A DNA stretch of 64,000 nucleotides, taken from NCBI GenBank assembly GCA_026182355.1, contig JAPFBL010001617.1, positions 9,053,001-9,117,000 of the forward strand, given 5' to 3'. Source of the DNA: Hermatobates lingyangjiaoensis. Taxonomy: Eukaryota; Arthropoda; Insecta; Hemiptera; Hermatobatidae. The notes below the pieces were generated by a model, which was not told where the DNA came from, made no database searches, and was given only the letters and a program-made list of their open reading frames with translations. A program made the position numbers and the translations under genes. Below are positions 11,641 to 25,273 of the stretch, piece by piece; within the stretch, counting starts at the first letter, position 1, and the number at the start of each line of letters is the position of its first letter.

Positions 11641-11689
11641 CAAAATTACAATTCTTTTACATAAGTTAAATACAAAAAAAAAGGAATGA

Positions 11690-12480
11690 GAAGACATTTA
11701 TTTTACCTTGGTCTGAGGGTTCTAATCTTTAAAAATACATTTGCTCTGTTTTTTGGCTGCCTTCAGGAACTGGTTTTTGCTTATTCCAAGGAACCATCTT
11801 TTATGCTAAAATATATGAGAAGTTCATTCTAATTAATTCTACAGAAGATCGCCATTTAGATGACATTAAACTAAAAACTTTCACAATAAGATGATGTTCC
11901 AGGTATTACTTAATAGTACAAAAAACAATTTTGAAAACATTGATACATTTAAAGTCCCTAGATTTCAAAATAAAATATCACTTTCTGCTTGTTGTGTTTG
12001 AGCTTATGAAGAGTTCAGAGCTTTTGATAGTGTTGACATTTCTTTGAATTAATACTTGATCAAAAAGGGTATCCATCTTTAATTTGAGCTTTCTTTCTTC
12101 CTTGAAATGTTCCACTGTTTCTACAAATTTCTAAAACTTTGAGAAGAATGGCCGAAGAAACTTAGATGTCATAATTTACCGAATGTTGAATTTTCATCGA
12201 AATCTATTCCGTTTTCCAAATTTGTGATGACAGAAGTAAGAAAACATTTAAAATCTGCAACTCTTTTTCGTTCTTCATTAACACCTAATTTTTTCAATTG
12301 TTGTTGAACTTTGATAACCTAAGAATTTTTCAAAATATCGAGATCTTAACTTGTTTTTTAAATCTCTCATGTTATTGAAAATATCGATTACTTTTCAATC
12401 TTTTCAAGTTCTTTAACTGATAACTTGAATATCTCCATTATATGATGTGAAACATCCGATAGATTTTAATAAATTGGCGT
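11690..12480 (-). pseudogene. Possible decayed hAT-type transposase, C-terminal part
   Basis: On the minus strand, fragments without long frames can be read, for example LKKLGVNEERKRVADFKCFL and LENGIDFDENSTFGKL at about 12180-12310. Together with the clearer piece at 12889-13119 they suggest one old coding region. The match to hAT/ZBED-like transposases is weak and mutation has removed continuity. Confidence 0.25.
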
Positions 12481-12524
12481 ATTTCAATGGAATAATCATC
12501 AATTGGAGGAAGTTTATATAATTG

Positions 12525-12610
12525 TTTAGAGCGGTGTTTCTCAAACTGTTTTACTTAAGGGCGCACCTATGAAATAACCTAAGCTTTGCGGCGCATCTCT
12601 GATTTTAATA
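12525..12610. mobile_element. hAT-like terminal sequence
   Basis: AGCGGTGTTTCTCAAACTG followed by a GGGCGCACC block has the look of a hAT-superfamily terminal inverted repeat. I could not find its partner with certainty, so the element is undelimited. Confidence 0.35.
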
Positions 12611-12888
12611 TAGACAATTTAGTGCTGAAATTTGAAAATAGAAAAATGATAGGAAATTAAAAAGAATAGTTTTTTTTAAGAGATAGATAGATCAGTAACA
12701 AATGATTTAAATCCCCAAAGAAAGGAAATGAGAAAGTTTTATCCATTGCTGTTATGAATAATGTAACCTGTTTTGATCGTTGTGTACCTTAGCTTTCCAG
12801 CCATTACACCAAATATGAACTATGAACTATGAACAAATATGAAATATGAACCATACAATTGTATGTAACCATAGAATACATTCTTTTA

Positions 12889-13119
12889 TTATATGGCTAG
12901 TGATAACCATCTAGTAGGTACAAGCCGAAGAATCTCTCCATATTGTGTTTCTACAAATAAATTGAAGTCTTTAAGAGTTTCAGTTCCTTTTTCCGATACT
13001 GAAAAATGCCCATATATCTTCAGCATAATATTTTCTGTGTCTACATTCATGTTTCCTAAAGTATAATTTACTGCATTATGGACTATATGTGTATTGCCAT
13101 TAGTTATTATAACAGTCAT
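12889..13119 (-). pseudogene. hAT-type transposase fragment
   Basis: A 76-residue minus-strand frame reads IYGHFSVSEKGTETLKDFNL, then FVETQYGEILRLVPTRWLSL. The VPTRWLSL block preceded by a helix ending in EIL is typical of hAT/ZBED-like transposases and their domesticated relatives. The frame stops soon after, and the upstream region (13130-13900) carries related but stop-ridden reading. This is a relic, not a gene. Confidence 0.5.
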
Positions 13120-13234
13120 TTAGTGTGAGAATGTTAGTATATAAAGAATGCTTTATTCCAAAATACCAATTTGTATTATCTACCCTGAAATATGAAACTC
13201 TGCCCAGTCAAGTTGCAAATTGTCTATAGTCTTC

Positions 13235-13450
13235 CTCAAGCTTCTAAACATTCCATATTCACTTTCATTAGAATTTTCAAAGAAGTAAATAAATAATGTG
13301 ATTCCCTGCACCGTATTCAGTATTGAACTATTGAACACATTTCTCAAGCTTCTAAACATTTCATATTCACTTTCATTAGAATTTTCAAAGAAGTGAATAT
13401 ATAATGTGATTCACTGCACCGTATTCAATATTGAACTATTGAATACATAC
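13235..13450. repeat. 108-bp tandem duplication
   Basis: CTCAAGCTTCTAAACATT at 13235 recurs at 13343 and the two 108-bp units agree through ATTGAACTATTGAA with only a few changes. On the minus strand both units encode the same short peptide (FFENSNESEYEMFRSL in one). It is a local duplication inside the presumed hAT relic. Confidence 0.9.
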
Positions 13451-13459
13451 GGGAAACAT

Positions 13460-15059
13460 TTTCCTGTTTTTATGATTAGAAGTTATTCGTCATACATAGA
13501 AGCTATTTGATAGTTACATTCGTATATATGATCTCTGGTTCGACCAAAAGATATCTTTCCAGTTACTTTGGAATGTTGGTAAAGTTTTGAATTCCGTTTC
13601 AAGCTATAATCAAGGGATTGTAGGAATGACTTTGTTTAACTGCATGATATATTTGAGGTACTTCTGAAGCAATTCCATTATCTTCTTATTTTGTATTGGC
13701 TTTTACGAAAAATTTATTATTTAGGCTGAAGCATAAATCTTTTATGACTATCAGAAGAATTATGTTGTTTGATAGTTACAGCACCCACATAGCCAATTTT
13801 AAAAGTACAAAGCAATGTATTTTCTTCTAGCGGGTATCAGTTGGTGCCAACAATTCATACTCCTTTCCCAGTCTTTTTTATATTAGCACAGTGTCTTCTT
13901 CTTTTTCATCAACGGTTCACTACAAAATATTAAGCAGTTAGCTGAAGTTCAGCTTTACGAGTATTAAAACCATGTGAAAGAAAATAATTAATTTTGCGTG
14001 GAAATACAATATATGTTGCGAAACAATCTTGTACCAATATAACAACAATCTTGTCTCAAACACAAGTTCTAATTAATATTTTTATCTGATAATAACACAA
14101 AATATTACTATAATTACAATTTTTCGCACATAGATTCCACTGTTCTTCTGGTATTTATAAAAAAAACTATGCTTGACTTTGTTAAGGTATTGTGCAGACT
14201 GCAAAGCTGGTGCAGAGTTTTCACTGTTTCAAGAAGTAAACGCTTTTGGAATCACATCTTGAGAGCAGGATATTGAACTATTAGTCAAAACGATTTCAAA
14301 ATAAAGGACATATAGTGTAATTTCAAATCTCAATAAAGGACAAGGACAAATAGACCTGAATAAAGGACAGTTGACAACTCTACTACTAACTGGAATATCT
14401 CTGTCTTTTTTAGCAAATGTAACATTTTTATAATTTTAATGTCAGGAATGTTGCAATATTACATTCAATAATCTGTTAAATGAATGGGTTGCAGAATAAT
14501 AATAATAATCATCATTCAACAGAATGTTGTAGTAAAAATATACTGCCTTACTACAAGGTACGTTTTTCTCATACCTTGTCAATCATTCAAAGCAAATTGA
14601 ATGTTGTTGTTCTATACTGTTACACAAAATAACTGTGTGTATAATTTGTATACTACAGGTTACTATTTAGTTTACCCTTAACAAAGGACGAGAGTTCAGA
14701 AACTGGATGAAGCATGAAGAAAACGTAGGAGTAAGATTATATTTTTATAATAATATTATTAACTACCTTTGTGGTACTGATGATATTATTTTATTTAATT
14801 CAATAGAAATGATTGGGTGAATTAAAGAATGAATTGAACAAAATTAATTGAGAGCTTTTCAAACAAATAAATTTTCGGATGCCCAGCTGGTTCTTGTACT
14901 AAGGATGTCGAGAATTGAATATTACGTTCATCTTTAACTTTTCACTTATTTAAGCTTAAAACATATATATCAGTGATAATATTCCTTAAAAGAATAGGTT
15001 GTAATTAACCTATCAGAAGTATTATACAAATACCTTTTTTATTACTATTTTTAGTTACA
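13460..15059. other. Intergenic DNA with a second hAT-like end
   Basis: At about 14330-14385 the minus strand reads TAGAGTTGTCAACTGTCC, a form common at hAT termini, with the repeated phrase AATAAAGGACA beside it. It may be the far end of the relic at 11.7-13.1 kb or a separate element. Nothing else is recognisable. Confidence 0.3.
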
Positions 15060-15348
15060 CCCATTATAGTACATCTTAGCTGTTTTAAAAATAACTTCAG
15101 TACAGCTTCGGACCTGCTACATAGAAAGCGCTGTCGTCACATTACAGTTACGAACAGTTCTTGGACTTTGATAACACAGTGATAACGTCCACTTGTTTAC
15201 AGACTGCCTCGTTTGTCGTTAATTTTATGCCAGTTTCTTTATTTTAATTTATAACAAAGAATTTATTTAATTAATAATTAATGGAGTCATTTCTCCATTT
15301 TATTTTTTAAATCAAAGATTATGTGAGTTTTTATACTTTTGTATAATT
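15060..15348 (+). promoter_or_regulatory. Probable WDR45 promoter and 5' UTR
   Basis: This less AT-rich stretch directly precedes the WDR45 start codon. It contains TTCAGTACAG and similar sequences that could serve as insect initiators, and there is no clear TATA box. Position is the main evidence; the transcription start cannot be fixed from sequence alone. Confidence 0.35.
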
Positions 15349-18300
15349 ATGATTGGAAATGACAAAGGAGTTATTGCACTAAACTTTAATCAGGATCAAG
15401 GTGGGATTTATTTTTAGGCATATTGAATCTATTTGATGGAGATTATTATTTTGAATTACTCTCTTTAAATTTTGTTCTAGGCTGCTTCACTTGTTGCATG
15501 GAAAATTCTTTAAGAATTTACAATGTCGATCCTTTGGTCGAAAAAGCCCATTTTGGTATGATTTTATTAAGTCTAGATTGTTACCAGAGAAATATATTCT
15601 TTATTTGCATCATCATCACATTTGGCTGATAGTAAAAACAGTAACTCAGTATATTCAGTTTTTAGTGTCATTTGAATATTTTATTGAAAAAATTGTGCCA
15701 TGTTTATTTATAATCTTGAATAAACTCATTTTTGATTGTGACCTCATGAAATTTGCTATATATATTTACAAAATTGCAAACTATAAAAGTAAGTAACAGT
15801 AATTTGAACAATCATTAATCATTTCGTGTTGTGATTTCAATGAAACCTCTCTTTCTCTGTTCATTGGGATTTCCGAATGAAAATAGATATTTTTAAAATT
15901 AATTAAAGTCAGCCAAGTCTTTAAGTGAGATGTAATATACTTCGGTTTTTTGTTAAAAATTATAAGGAAAAATACTGTTAAGGATGTAGTAGAATAATTA
16001 TTAGTATGACAATAATCATTTATTATGATTACTTATACACTACTGTGTTGTAAACAAAAAAGTGATTCATTAATCTGTGAAAAAATATTAAATATAAAAG
16101 AAAATTGAATATTCCCAATTTTTCTCTTTGAATAAGTGGGAACACTATTTTTGTTTGGATATTATAAATATTTATCTTTGATTTCATGATAACACAAGTT
16201 TAATAGATTGTAATTAATCCAATTTTCAAAATTATTGGTTCTTCTTATCTATGAAATTACTTTTGCAGTAGTATTAACTAGAATTGATGGTAAATTGACC
16301 ATTTTTCTGATATTTAATCGGTTATATTCAATTTATAGATGTGGACATTATTGGCAGTGTTGCAGTTTGTGAAATGTTGCATCGTACCAACATAATAGCT
16401 ATTGTGGCTGGTGGTCCTCATCCAAAGTTTGCGGATAATACCGTTTTAATATACGATGATATAAAAAAACAGTTTGTGCTAGAAATAATTTTCACTTCAC
16501 CTGTAAAAGCTGTAAGACTGCGAAGAGATAAGTAAGCTCAAATAAGTTTCTTTCGTGTAAGTTATGTATGTACTATTAAACTAGTTTTGTTCAAGAAAGC
16601 ATTCATTAGATATTTACATAAAACCACGAGAAAAATTTAAATTTGCTAATCTTATTTAAACAGTATGATTGCTATTTTTTTTATTTTGTTTAAATAAGAG
16701 AGAGAGAATAATGGATACTATTTTCTAAGTTATATGAACTTCCCTTTATAAAATGTTTTTTTGTAATTGCAGAATTGTTGTTGCAACTCAGAACCAAGTA
16801 AATGTGTTTTCATTTCCTGATGAACCAGAAAGACTTTTTACATTAGAAACTAGAAATAATCCCAATGGTCTCTGTGAGGTTACCCCAGTCATTATGGCAG
16901 AAAGACATCTCCTTGTCTTCCCTGGTCACAAAATAGGAAGTGTGCAGTTCGTGGTAAATTCAATTCACATATTTCTTTCTGTTGTATGTGTAAAGGAAAC
17001 ATTGAAACAGTTCATGAGGACAGCCCGTTGAATTACGTGGAAAATCATTTAGAATGAAAGACATAGAGAAAGAACAGATCTAACACACTTCTACATGGGT
17101 ATGTCAGTTCTTTCTAAATGTTATCCTCTGTAAAAATATGTATATGTTTGATTACAGAATATTTTTCAAACGGACTTTATACAAACTGGAAGTTAACACA
17201 GAACAAGATACTTGCTGTTTAAATATTTCGAACAATTGCTTATCGTCCGGAGAAGAAGACACACAGAGGTGACTTCTTAACAGAGGGGTATATATATATA
17301 CAAAGTCCACAGACTAGACTTTGTATTGGTCGTGGATACATTCACATCTCCATTCCTGTGTTTTCTTTTTCCTTTTCTCCCATGAAGACGGTAAGACAGT
17401 CGAAATGATCGAGAATCGTGAGTCTATTTTTCGTTTTTTAGTTATAACTTTGATAATATATATATATCAATGATCAAACCACAATATGACATGGGGAAAA
17501 AAAGACTAAGGTCCTTCAACCATAACAAGCGGTCTTCGTCAGAGTCAAAGACCCAACTGAAACACTAGATGCAGAAACATCTGATGAGAGATTGAGAAGA
17601 GTGGAAGGGAAGAGTGGTATTTTAAAAGGGTGAAAGTGCAGGAAAGAACAAATCCAGAGAGGGATTTTTGTGGAAACAAAGGAGTACAGTAAGAAAGAGT
17701 AAAAACTATCCGCTAGCTGTCAACCCTCTTAGAAGAGTTTTTTACTCTTTCTTACTGTACTCCTTTGTTTCCCCAAACATCCCTCTCTGGACATTTGTCC
17801 TGCACTTTCACTCTTCTAAAATCCTCACCAGATGTTTCTGCATCTAGTGTTTCAGTTGGGTTTTTGACTCTGACGAAGACAGCTTGTTACGGTTGAAAGA
17901 TTTTACTATTTTTTCCCCATTTCATATTGTGGTTTGATCATTGATTGTTATTTCACGTGTTAATGTGAAATCTTGTTTTAATATTGTAACTCACTTAATA
18001 AATAGGAAGACGATCCAAACTGAACACAATACGATTTCAAAATCGAAGAAGAGTGACACACTTACAAACTCAAACCCTTGTACAATCCTTCTTCAGCAGA
18101 AAAGAGAAAGGGAGACCAAGCGTGTTGTTGCGTCTACAATGTGCTTGGTCCCCTTTCTCTTTTCTCCTGAAGACAGATTGCCCGAAAATTTGAGTTTATA
18201 AGCGTGTTTCTTTACTCTGTGTGTTAGTCTTCTTCGATTTTGAACTCTTGTATATATATAAAATAGTTTAAATACGGTGAATTGGGACTAAAAACGTTAA

Positions 18301-21062
18301 AAGTAAATTAAACAACTTGGGTTTCATACTAAATTCGCATTTCAATATGTCCACCCTAGCAGTGTCGTCTGGAGAAGGAGTGATATATGAAAGAGACAAG
18401 AGTGAATTAGTCTCTCTTTGATGAAGAGTAAACTTTCCAACTCGAAGAGTTGACTATAGTCCTCTGACATATCACTTCTGACGACGACCATTTAAGATAT
18501 TCTTTGTTTATGTTACTTTTTTTTTGTCGTTCTGTTCATATATATTCATTTCTACAGTAATACAGACTCATACAAACATTTTTGAGTCACAATCCATGAA
18601 AGAAAACTGTACCTGCACTTAAAACTGAGACTTCCTTTTGGTTGTTCTATATTTATAATAAAATCAATATTTTATAATCATATTTGAAGTTTCTGATTTC
18701 TGGGTTAGTTCACTTGATTTAGTTTTTTAAGATATTCTTGAGACTTCGTATGCAGTATATTACGCTATGTGGGTTCTCTAGACCTATTTGGCAATGGTAC
18801 CTTTAAGTTTTTGTCAGAGATTCTTAGGTAGATTTCTGTTAACAAAATTGACTCGAATTATCACTGTACAGTTGAAACCAAAATTGTCGGTTACATTCTG
18901 TGAATCTAGTCCAAGTTAGGTGACGATGGTCCCGCCTCCCGGAAAAGTTGTGGCGATAATTTTATGTAGGATCCCAGGATAATACTACAGTGAGTTCATA
19001 GACCGTTTCAATGGGAAATTGAAGGTAATACGGTGCCATTTAGTGAAGAAGATGGTGTTGTTCTACCATTGCAACGCATCAACACATTGACATGTATTCG
19101 TCACCATAATGCTGCGTAGATTTTGTCATGAATTGCTATTGGACCACCCTACTCACTCCGCCCGAGTGAGTAATATTTACTTCATTCCTATTGTAAATAT
19201 TTAATGGACGATCTATGTAATATACATTTACCTATGTCATTACCTACGCTGTGTAATAATTACAACAATAAATCATTACTAAAAAAAAAGATATAGCTTA
19301 TACCATTGAATGGAATTTGCTGATTTTACATTTGTATAAAGTTATACGATTGAAATAGAATGTTGATTTATTATTTTGGTTTTTTGAGAACTAGCTGATC
19401 TACCCGGCTTTACCCGGGAAACAATTTAATTCCAACTCTAATAATAAATTACATATAACGAAAACAATTTAAATTTTCTATAGTTCCGTTACACCTAACT
19501 TTTTTGAAATAAACGAAATTAATACAGAATTAAAATTATAGATTACGCAAAAAAGATATAATCTAATACTCATTATAAATTGCACACATTGTTTAATAAT
19601 ATTGGAAGTTGATAGATTAGATTAAACAAATAATAAAAAGAATATTTTTTGCCGAACAATACATCAAGAAATTTTGATTACATGTGATATGTCGTATCTG
19701 TTAAATATAATGACACGAATTTTAAACCCACAAATCGTTTCAATTAGGAACCAGTTAGTTGAAGAGGCTAAACCATATCACATTACATTTCGTTCAATAA
19801 TTTCAAGTTGAAGACTTCACACAGTTTTAAATGTTTAATTGAAATTATATCAGTAAACAAAATTGTCTCTTAAAAGTTTGAATAACAATATTTTGATGAA
19901 AGATTATTTGTTTATGAAGAAGCATTGTATCGAAAAGTGTCAATTGAGTTCCAAATTTTAAATTCTAAATATATTTTTCATTATGTAATGATAAGAGTTA
20001 TTATGTTAACTGTATTTATACCCAAAAATACATACAGTGATTAAGTTTTATATATGTACATTTTGATTTGAATATTTCTTCATCCATTTTTTATGCTATA
20101 TATATTCCCTTATAAGTTTTACTGATTTAGCCATTCATAAACGTCTTCTAGTTAGATATCATCGATATATATAATAACTTATCATTTTGCCTATATGGAG
20201 TAGAGCCGGATACTAATTACTAATAATTAAATATTTTAAACAAACGAATTAATCAATCAGAAATAAATTAAGGAGCCTTACATCCATTAAACTTAAACAA
20301 AATACTTTAACTATTCTTTTAAGATTAGAATTAATCGTTCAAATACTATCATTATTATTCGTAATACTATTGTACATACTTAAAGTTAATAAGTTATTAT
20401 TTAACGCATAACTTTCTTTAATGCTTAAAGCAAGTTAAACCAATTAGATATGAAAAGTTAATGGTGAACTATTGCTAATAACTAAAGCATGGTTAAAGTT
20501 AATAAGAAACCCATATAAAATTACAATAATTGTCTTTAATATCAATCTGAAAACAATAATAAAATTTCCGGTACCTGGTTATTTCCAATTGAACAAAGCA
20601 TGTGGAAATATTATCATAAAGAATAACCTACCTGCGGCCGCCATTACCAATTAAAGTCAAAATGTAAACAAACAGGTTATACAGCAAATCTTATCTATTA
20701 TAATATTTTTGGGATATTACCTGAACCACAACTCTGATTTTTAAAAAACTTTACATAAACCTTCCCGGGGATATACATAATAATTTACTAAATTTTCACG
20801 GCGATTGGATGTATGGTTTTTGAATCTATCGAGTATAAACAGACAGATATACATTCATTTATATATCAGTGATCAAACCACAATAAGAAATGGGAAAACA
20901 AGACTAAGATCTTTCAACCGTAACAAGCGGTCTTCGTCAGAGTCAAAAACCCAACTGACGAAGACCGCTTGTTACGGTTGAAAGATCTTAGTCTTGTTTT
21001 CCCATTTCTTATTGTGGTTTGATCATTGATTGTTGTTTCACGTGTTTATGTGAAATCTTTTT

Positions 21063-21124
<62 letters not shown>

Positions 21125-24100
21125 TTGTGTTTATTCTTACAAAAATAAAAAAATTATTTCGAATCTGAAGGGTAGAGAATTTGACGGATATCCAAATGGA
21201 GGAATTATAACTATTTCTATTGGCTATGTTGAATTTTGCATTTAGTTATATGTTATTTTATTTTTAATGTATTTATCTTGACACATGCTTGTGTGCTTAG
21301 CACATTATACAATTATTTCATAATTTTATTTATGGTGTCTTTTGTGGAGGATTTAGCCAATACGGAAGCAGGAATGTCTAGTGCACCCGTAACTGTTAAT
21401 GCTCATCAAAGCGAGATAGCCTGTCTAGCCATTAATCAGCAAGGAACATTAGTAGCTTCAGCATCTGTAAAGGGAACATTGATTAGGGTTTGGGATACCA
21501 GTAAGAGGACTCTGTTGGTTGAATTACGAAGAGGAACTGATCCAGCTACTCTTTATTGGTGAGTGACAGGTTATATATTTAATCTTATCTTAAAATTATT
21601 TGATGTGTTGTCTGCCTCCATCTACCTTTATTCTTTTGGAATACGTTTTGCGTCATTCTTGTTTTGTGGTTACGGTTGAGAATAATATCAGTAAGTATAT
21701 ATTTTTAAATTCAGTAAGCTAATTTCTAAATATAGAAGAATCAATAAAAAAACGTATAAATGCATTTTTGATTATAATTCTTAGGTTATTATGTTGAGTA
21801 TTGTGAACCTTGAATCTGATATAATTTCATCTTGAAAAATAAATTACATTTATATTTATTTATATTATTGTAATTAAAACATAATCTGTCCTTAAGATAA
21901 AAGGTTAATGTGGTTAAGATAATGCGGTATCGGTTATGAAGTTTATATACAGATTGGTGATACAGGTTTAGTTATAATGATACATATTTTACGTAGTATT
22001 ATTTTATGATTTAATGAAAAAATATATATTTTTCAAAAAAAAATAGTACAACCTGGCATTTAATGGAATAATTTATAAAGAATATAAAATAAAAAGGAAA
22101 TATAATGAATATATTTCATCAAACCAGGTAAAATAGACTAAAATAATGATGATTGTATGAATAATAATGAAATAACACTACTCTAACCTGCTTAATTGTT
22201 TTCATCCACGGGTCTATTCCTCAACAACATCACTTGCCCGCGGAGGGTAAACATTCGCCGTTGCTCTCGTCAAATCAACAGCAAAAGTTGGAGCTCTTCG
22301 CCAGATAAATTCTACCAAGTATGAGTCAATCTGATTACTGACTTATTGACAGCGTAGAGTTCTTTTTATCACAGACCATGCACTTTTAATCGCATTCGTA
22401 TGCACACCATTCTCAGGGTTTTCGAAATGGAGAGAATGATTAATCGTGACGTTGGTGAACCCCTCATTGTTGGTAAACACTTGTAAGACTTCCAACAGTC
22501 CGAGTAAATGGATATTCCTGGCAGTATAAAAGACTTAATAATGCTAGGCAGTGTTTCTTTATATCTCTTTTCAAGAACCTTAAAAATACACTTATTTATA
22601 CCCCTTTCTACTGCACCAAATACCAATTTATCTTGAACGTGTTTTTCTCGGTGATTATCTCATCTATTTTAACTATCACGTCATCTCCACCTATTCGGTT
22701 ATTCCTCTTCGTACATTCTACGATGTATACTTCGCGCGTAAAAGAGTGCCAATGACACACCGTATGGGAAAAAACATTCATTTCCAACATGATACACCAG
22801 TGTTCGAAACGGTGAACCAACATATGGATCAAGAACAGGATGTCAGGAATTGACATCTTGCTTTTCCCAAAGTAGGTGCCGCATCGAACACTTCTTATCA
22901 CTCTTTGGGATTAGGTGTTACGGATTATGCTCAATATTGTTATAAAAATTTATTAATTACATTTTAATTAGTTTCAAATACTTTATGAACAAAATATTAC
23001 TCTTTCTAATATTTTATATCAATAAAAAGGTTAAAATAAAAACTAAGTTTCAAGTATATTTATATGTATAAATTACTTTCATATCACAGAAATCACCACT
23101 ATGACAAAGAAAATATGAAAACAAACTAAACTATATGAGGAACAATTTAGGGATTTAAATTGTAGACTCATGTAACTTTGACATTGGGGTAGTAATGGAG
23201 TGATTAAGCGCCACTAATAGCCTCTAACACTCAACTCCGACTTTCGGCCTTCACGAGGCTACCCTGTTAACCTGCTATATGCAGGGACAAACGAAAGAGG
23301 AGTAGAAGGTGGTCAGGGGCTGGGCCTGACCCCCTTCGTTTCACATCCTTCCTAATCCCCAAATCCCCTCCTTTTATCTCAGCCCCAATCTAAGGTGTTA
23401 TGCGATCCGCGCCGAAGGATGGATGATACAGGGGTTACTGTATTATGAACAGAGCCTCAAGGGTACCAGGCTACCTATTTGAGTAAATAGCCTTATTCCG
23501 GTATGCGGTGCTCTGCCGGATCGGACAAAATACCACCTATAGAATTAAAGGGATTTTACCCTGTATGATACTAAGGAGAAGGAAGTCCGGAGACCATCCT
23601 CCGGAAGCACAGAGGGTCCAAAAGCGCCAACTAGTGGGAGCAAACCTCCCAAAAGTGCACAAGGACCCGAAGAAGGAGAAAGGAAGTTACTTTCTCCTGA
23701 AACAGAGGGATCCTGAATGAACATTATCAATGATGGTTTGTACAGATTCTGCAAAGAGGAATAAATACCGTTGCACCTGCTGACTGACTGTAAGGCAACT
23801 TTCCTGCACAGAGGTAGGTGCTTTGGGACACAACAAAACCATAGAAAAACTTTGACCGCTGGAACCAGCAAAAGTGCTGAGCTTCTTCGTGGCGTTGAAT
23901 CTAACTGCTGGGTTATTTTAGTACAGAAGAGGGGAAGTACCATAGTTTTTTGTTAAGATGCAATGCTATAGTCACCCTGAAATAATAATATAAAAAAAAT
24001 ATATAAAAAAAACGTTGACATTGCTGCCTATATATCAATGCTGAAGCTGCAGTATGAAATCCAGAAATAAGACTACGATCTTTCGGTTAAATGGACCTTG

Positions 24101-25211
24101 TCATGGTTACACCATGAATTGATGTGTGTAGAAAGCGGATATGAAGTGTGGTACTGAAAGGAGGGAGTTTATAGAGAAATTAAGTAATAAAAAAAATTAA
24201 ACAACTAAGAATAAAATAATAAAGAAAAATGATGATTGGTAGAAAAGAAACAGAAGGTTGGCCAAGACAAGCTAAACAAAGTAGTTCAGGAAGAAATAAG
24301 GAAAACATCTGCCTGTTGATGACTTCCTCGTTAATACTGAATCTAATTTGAATAAAAAATCAGTACTAATTGTATTGATCTGTTAAATCTAATTTAGCAT
24401 TAATTCTAATAATTGAGGTGAATGTATTATATTTGAAGAGAAATGTATTGTTTATTCTTATAAGGAACCCAAGCTATTATGGAGTAGAAAATATAGTCTA
24501 CCCAATATTTGCCAGGTCGAATTTAGTCATAAAAAAATGATGCTGTCAGTAGGATTTGAATGGCATCTTGTTTCTTTAAAGAAAACTATCTTTGAATTGT
24601 ACCAAATACTTTCACGATTAAAGAAAGTATATTGCCTTTGGCTGGACAAACTGAATAAAACTTCAGAAGGGAAAATGTGTAGTGTTTCATTGAGGTAATG
24701 CTTCACCTCACACGTTTGGTCACTCGTCAGAAGCGACCAAACACTCAGTTGGTCTTGATTACAGCTTGGATAGGATTGTCACCACACCTACTGTATTCGC
24801 CTTATTTATCATCCTCAAATTTTATTTTTCAGTCCTTAGGTGTTAAATCGTTAACTTCATATAAGTATGTTAAAAGTTTCTTTTATCAGTTTTTACTGTG
24901 TAGAGTACACCCATTTTATGAGCGTGGAATCATGCTACTGTCTGAAATATGGCAAGAATTGTTGGAGCAAAACGGTAAATATGTAAGTGAAAAAACTATC
25001 GGAATAAAAAGTATTTGAAAATATGAGGTAAAAGAAATAATGTTTTCTTCTTAATATCTTTAAGTTTATTTTTTCTGTTATTTACAATTGATGCCACTAA
25101 TGTTCTGTACCATCATTTATCGCAGTGAAAGTTTAGTTACCTTGTAGTTTTTTTTAACCGGTGGAGCAATTCCAATTCATCATTCACTGATTTCATAAGA
25201 ACGTTCACCGT

Positions 25212-25273
<62 letters not shown>

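Noticed and set aside
23545..23943. 132-residue minus-strand frame in the GC-richer island
   Set aside because: Overlaps plus-strand frames of similar length, as expected for GC-richer DNA with fewer stops. No family resemblance.
24698..25018. 106-residue plus-strand frame in WDR45 intron 5
   Set aside because: No recognisable motif, AT-rich composition, inside an intron. Probably chance.
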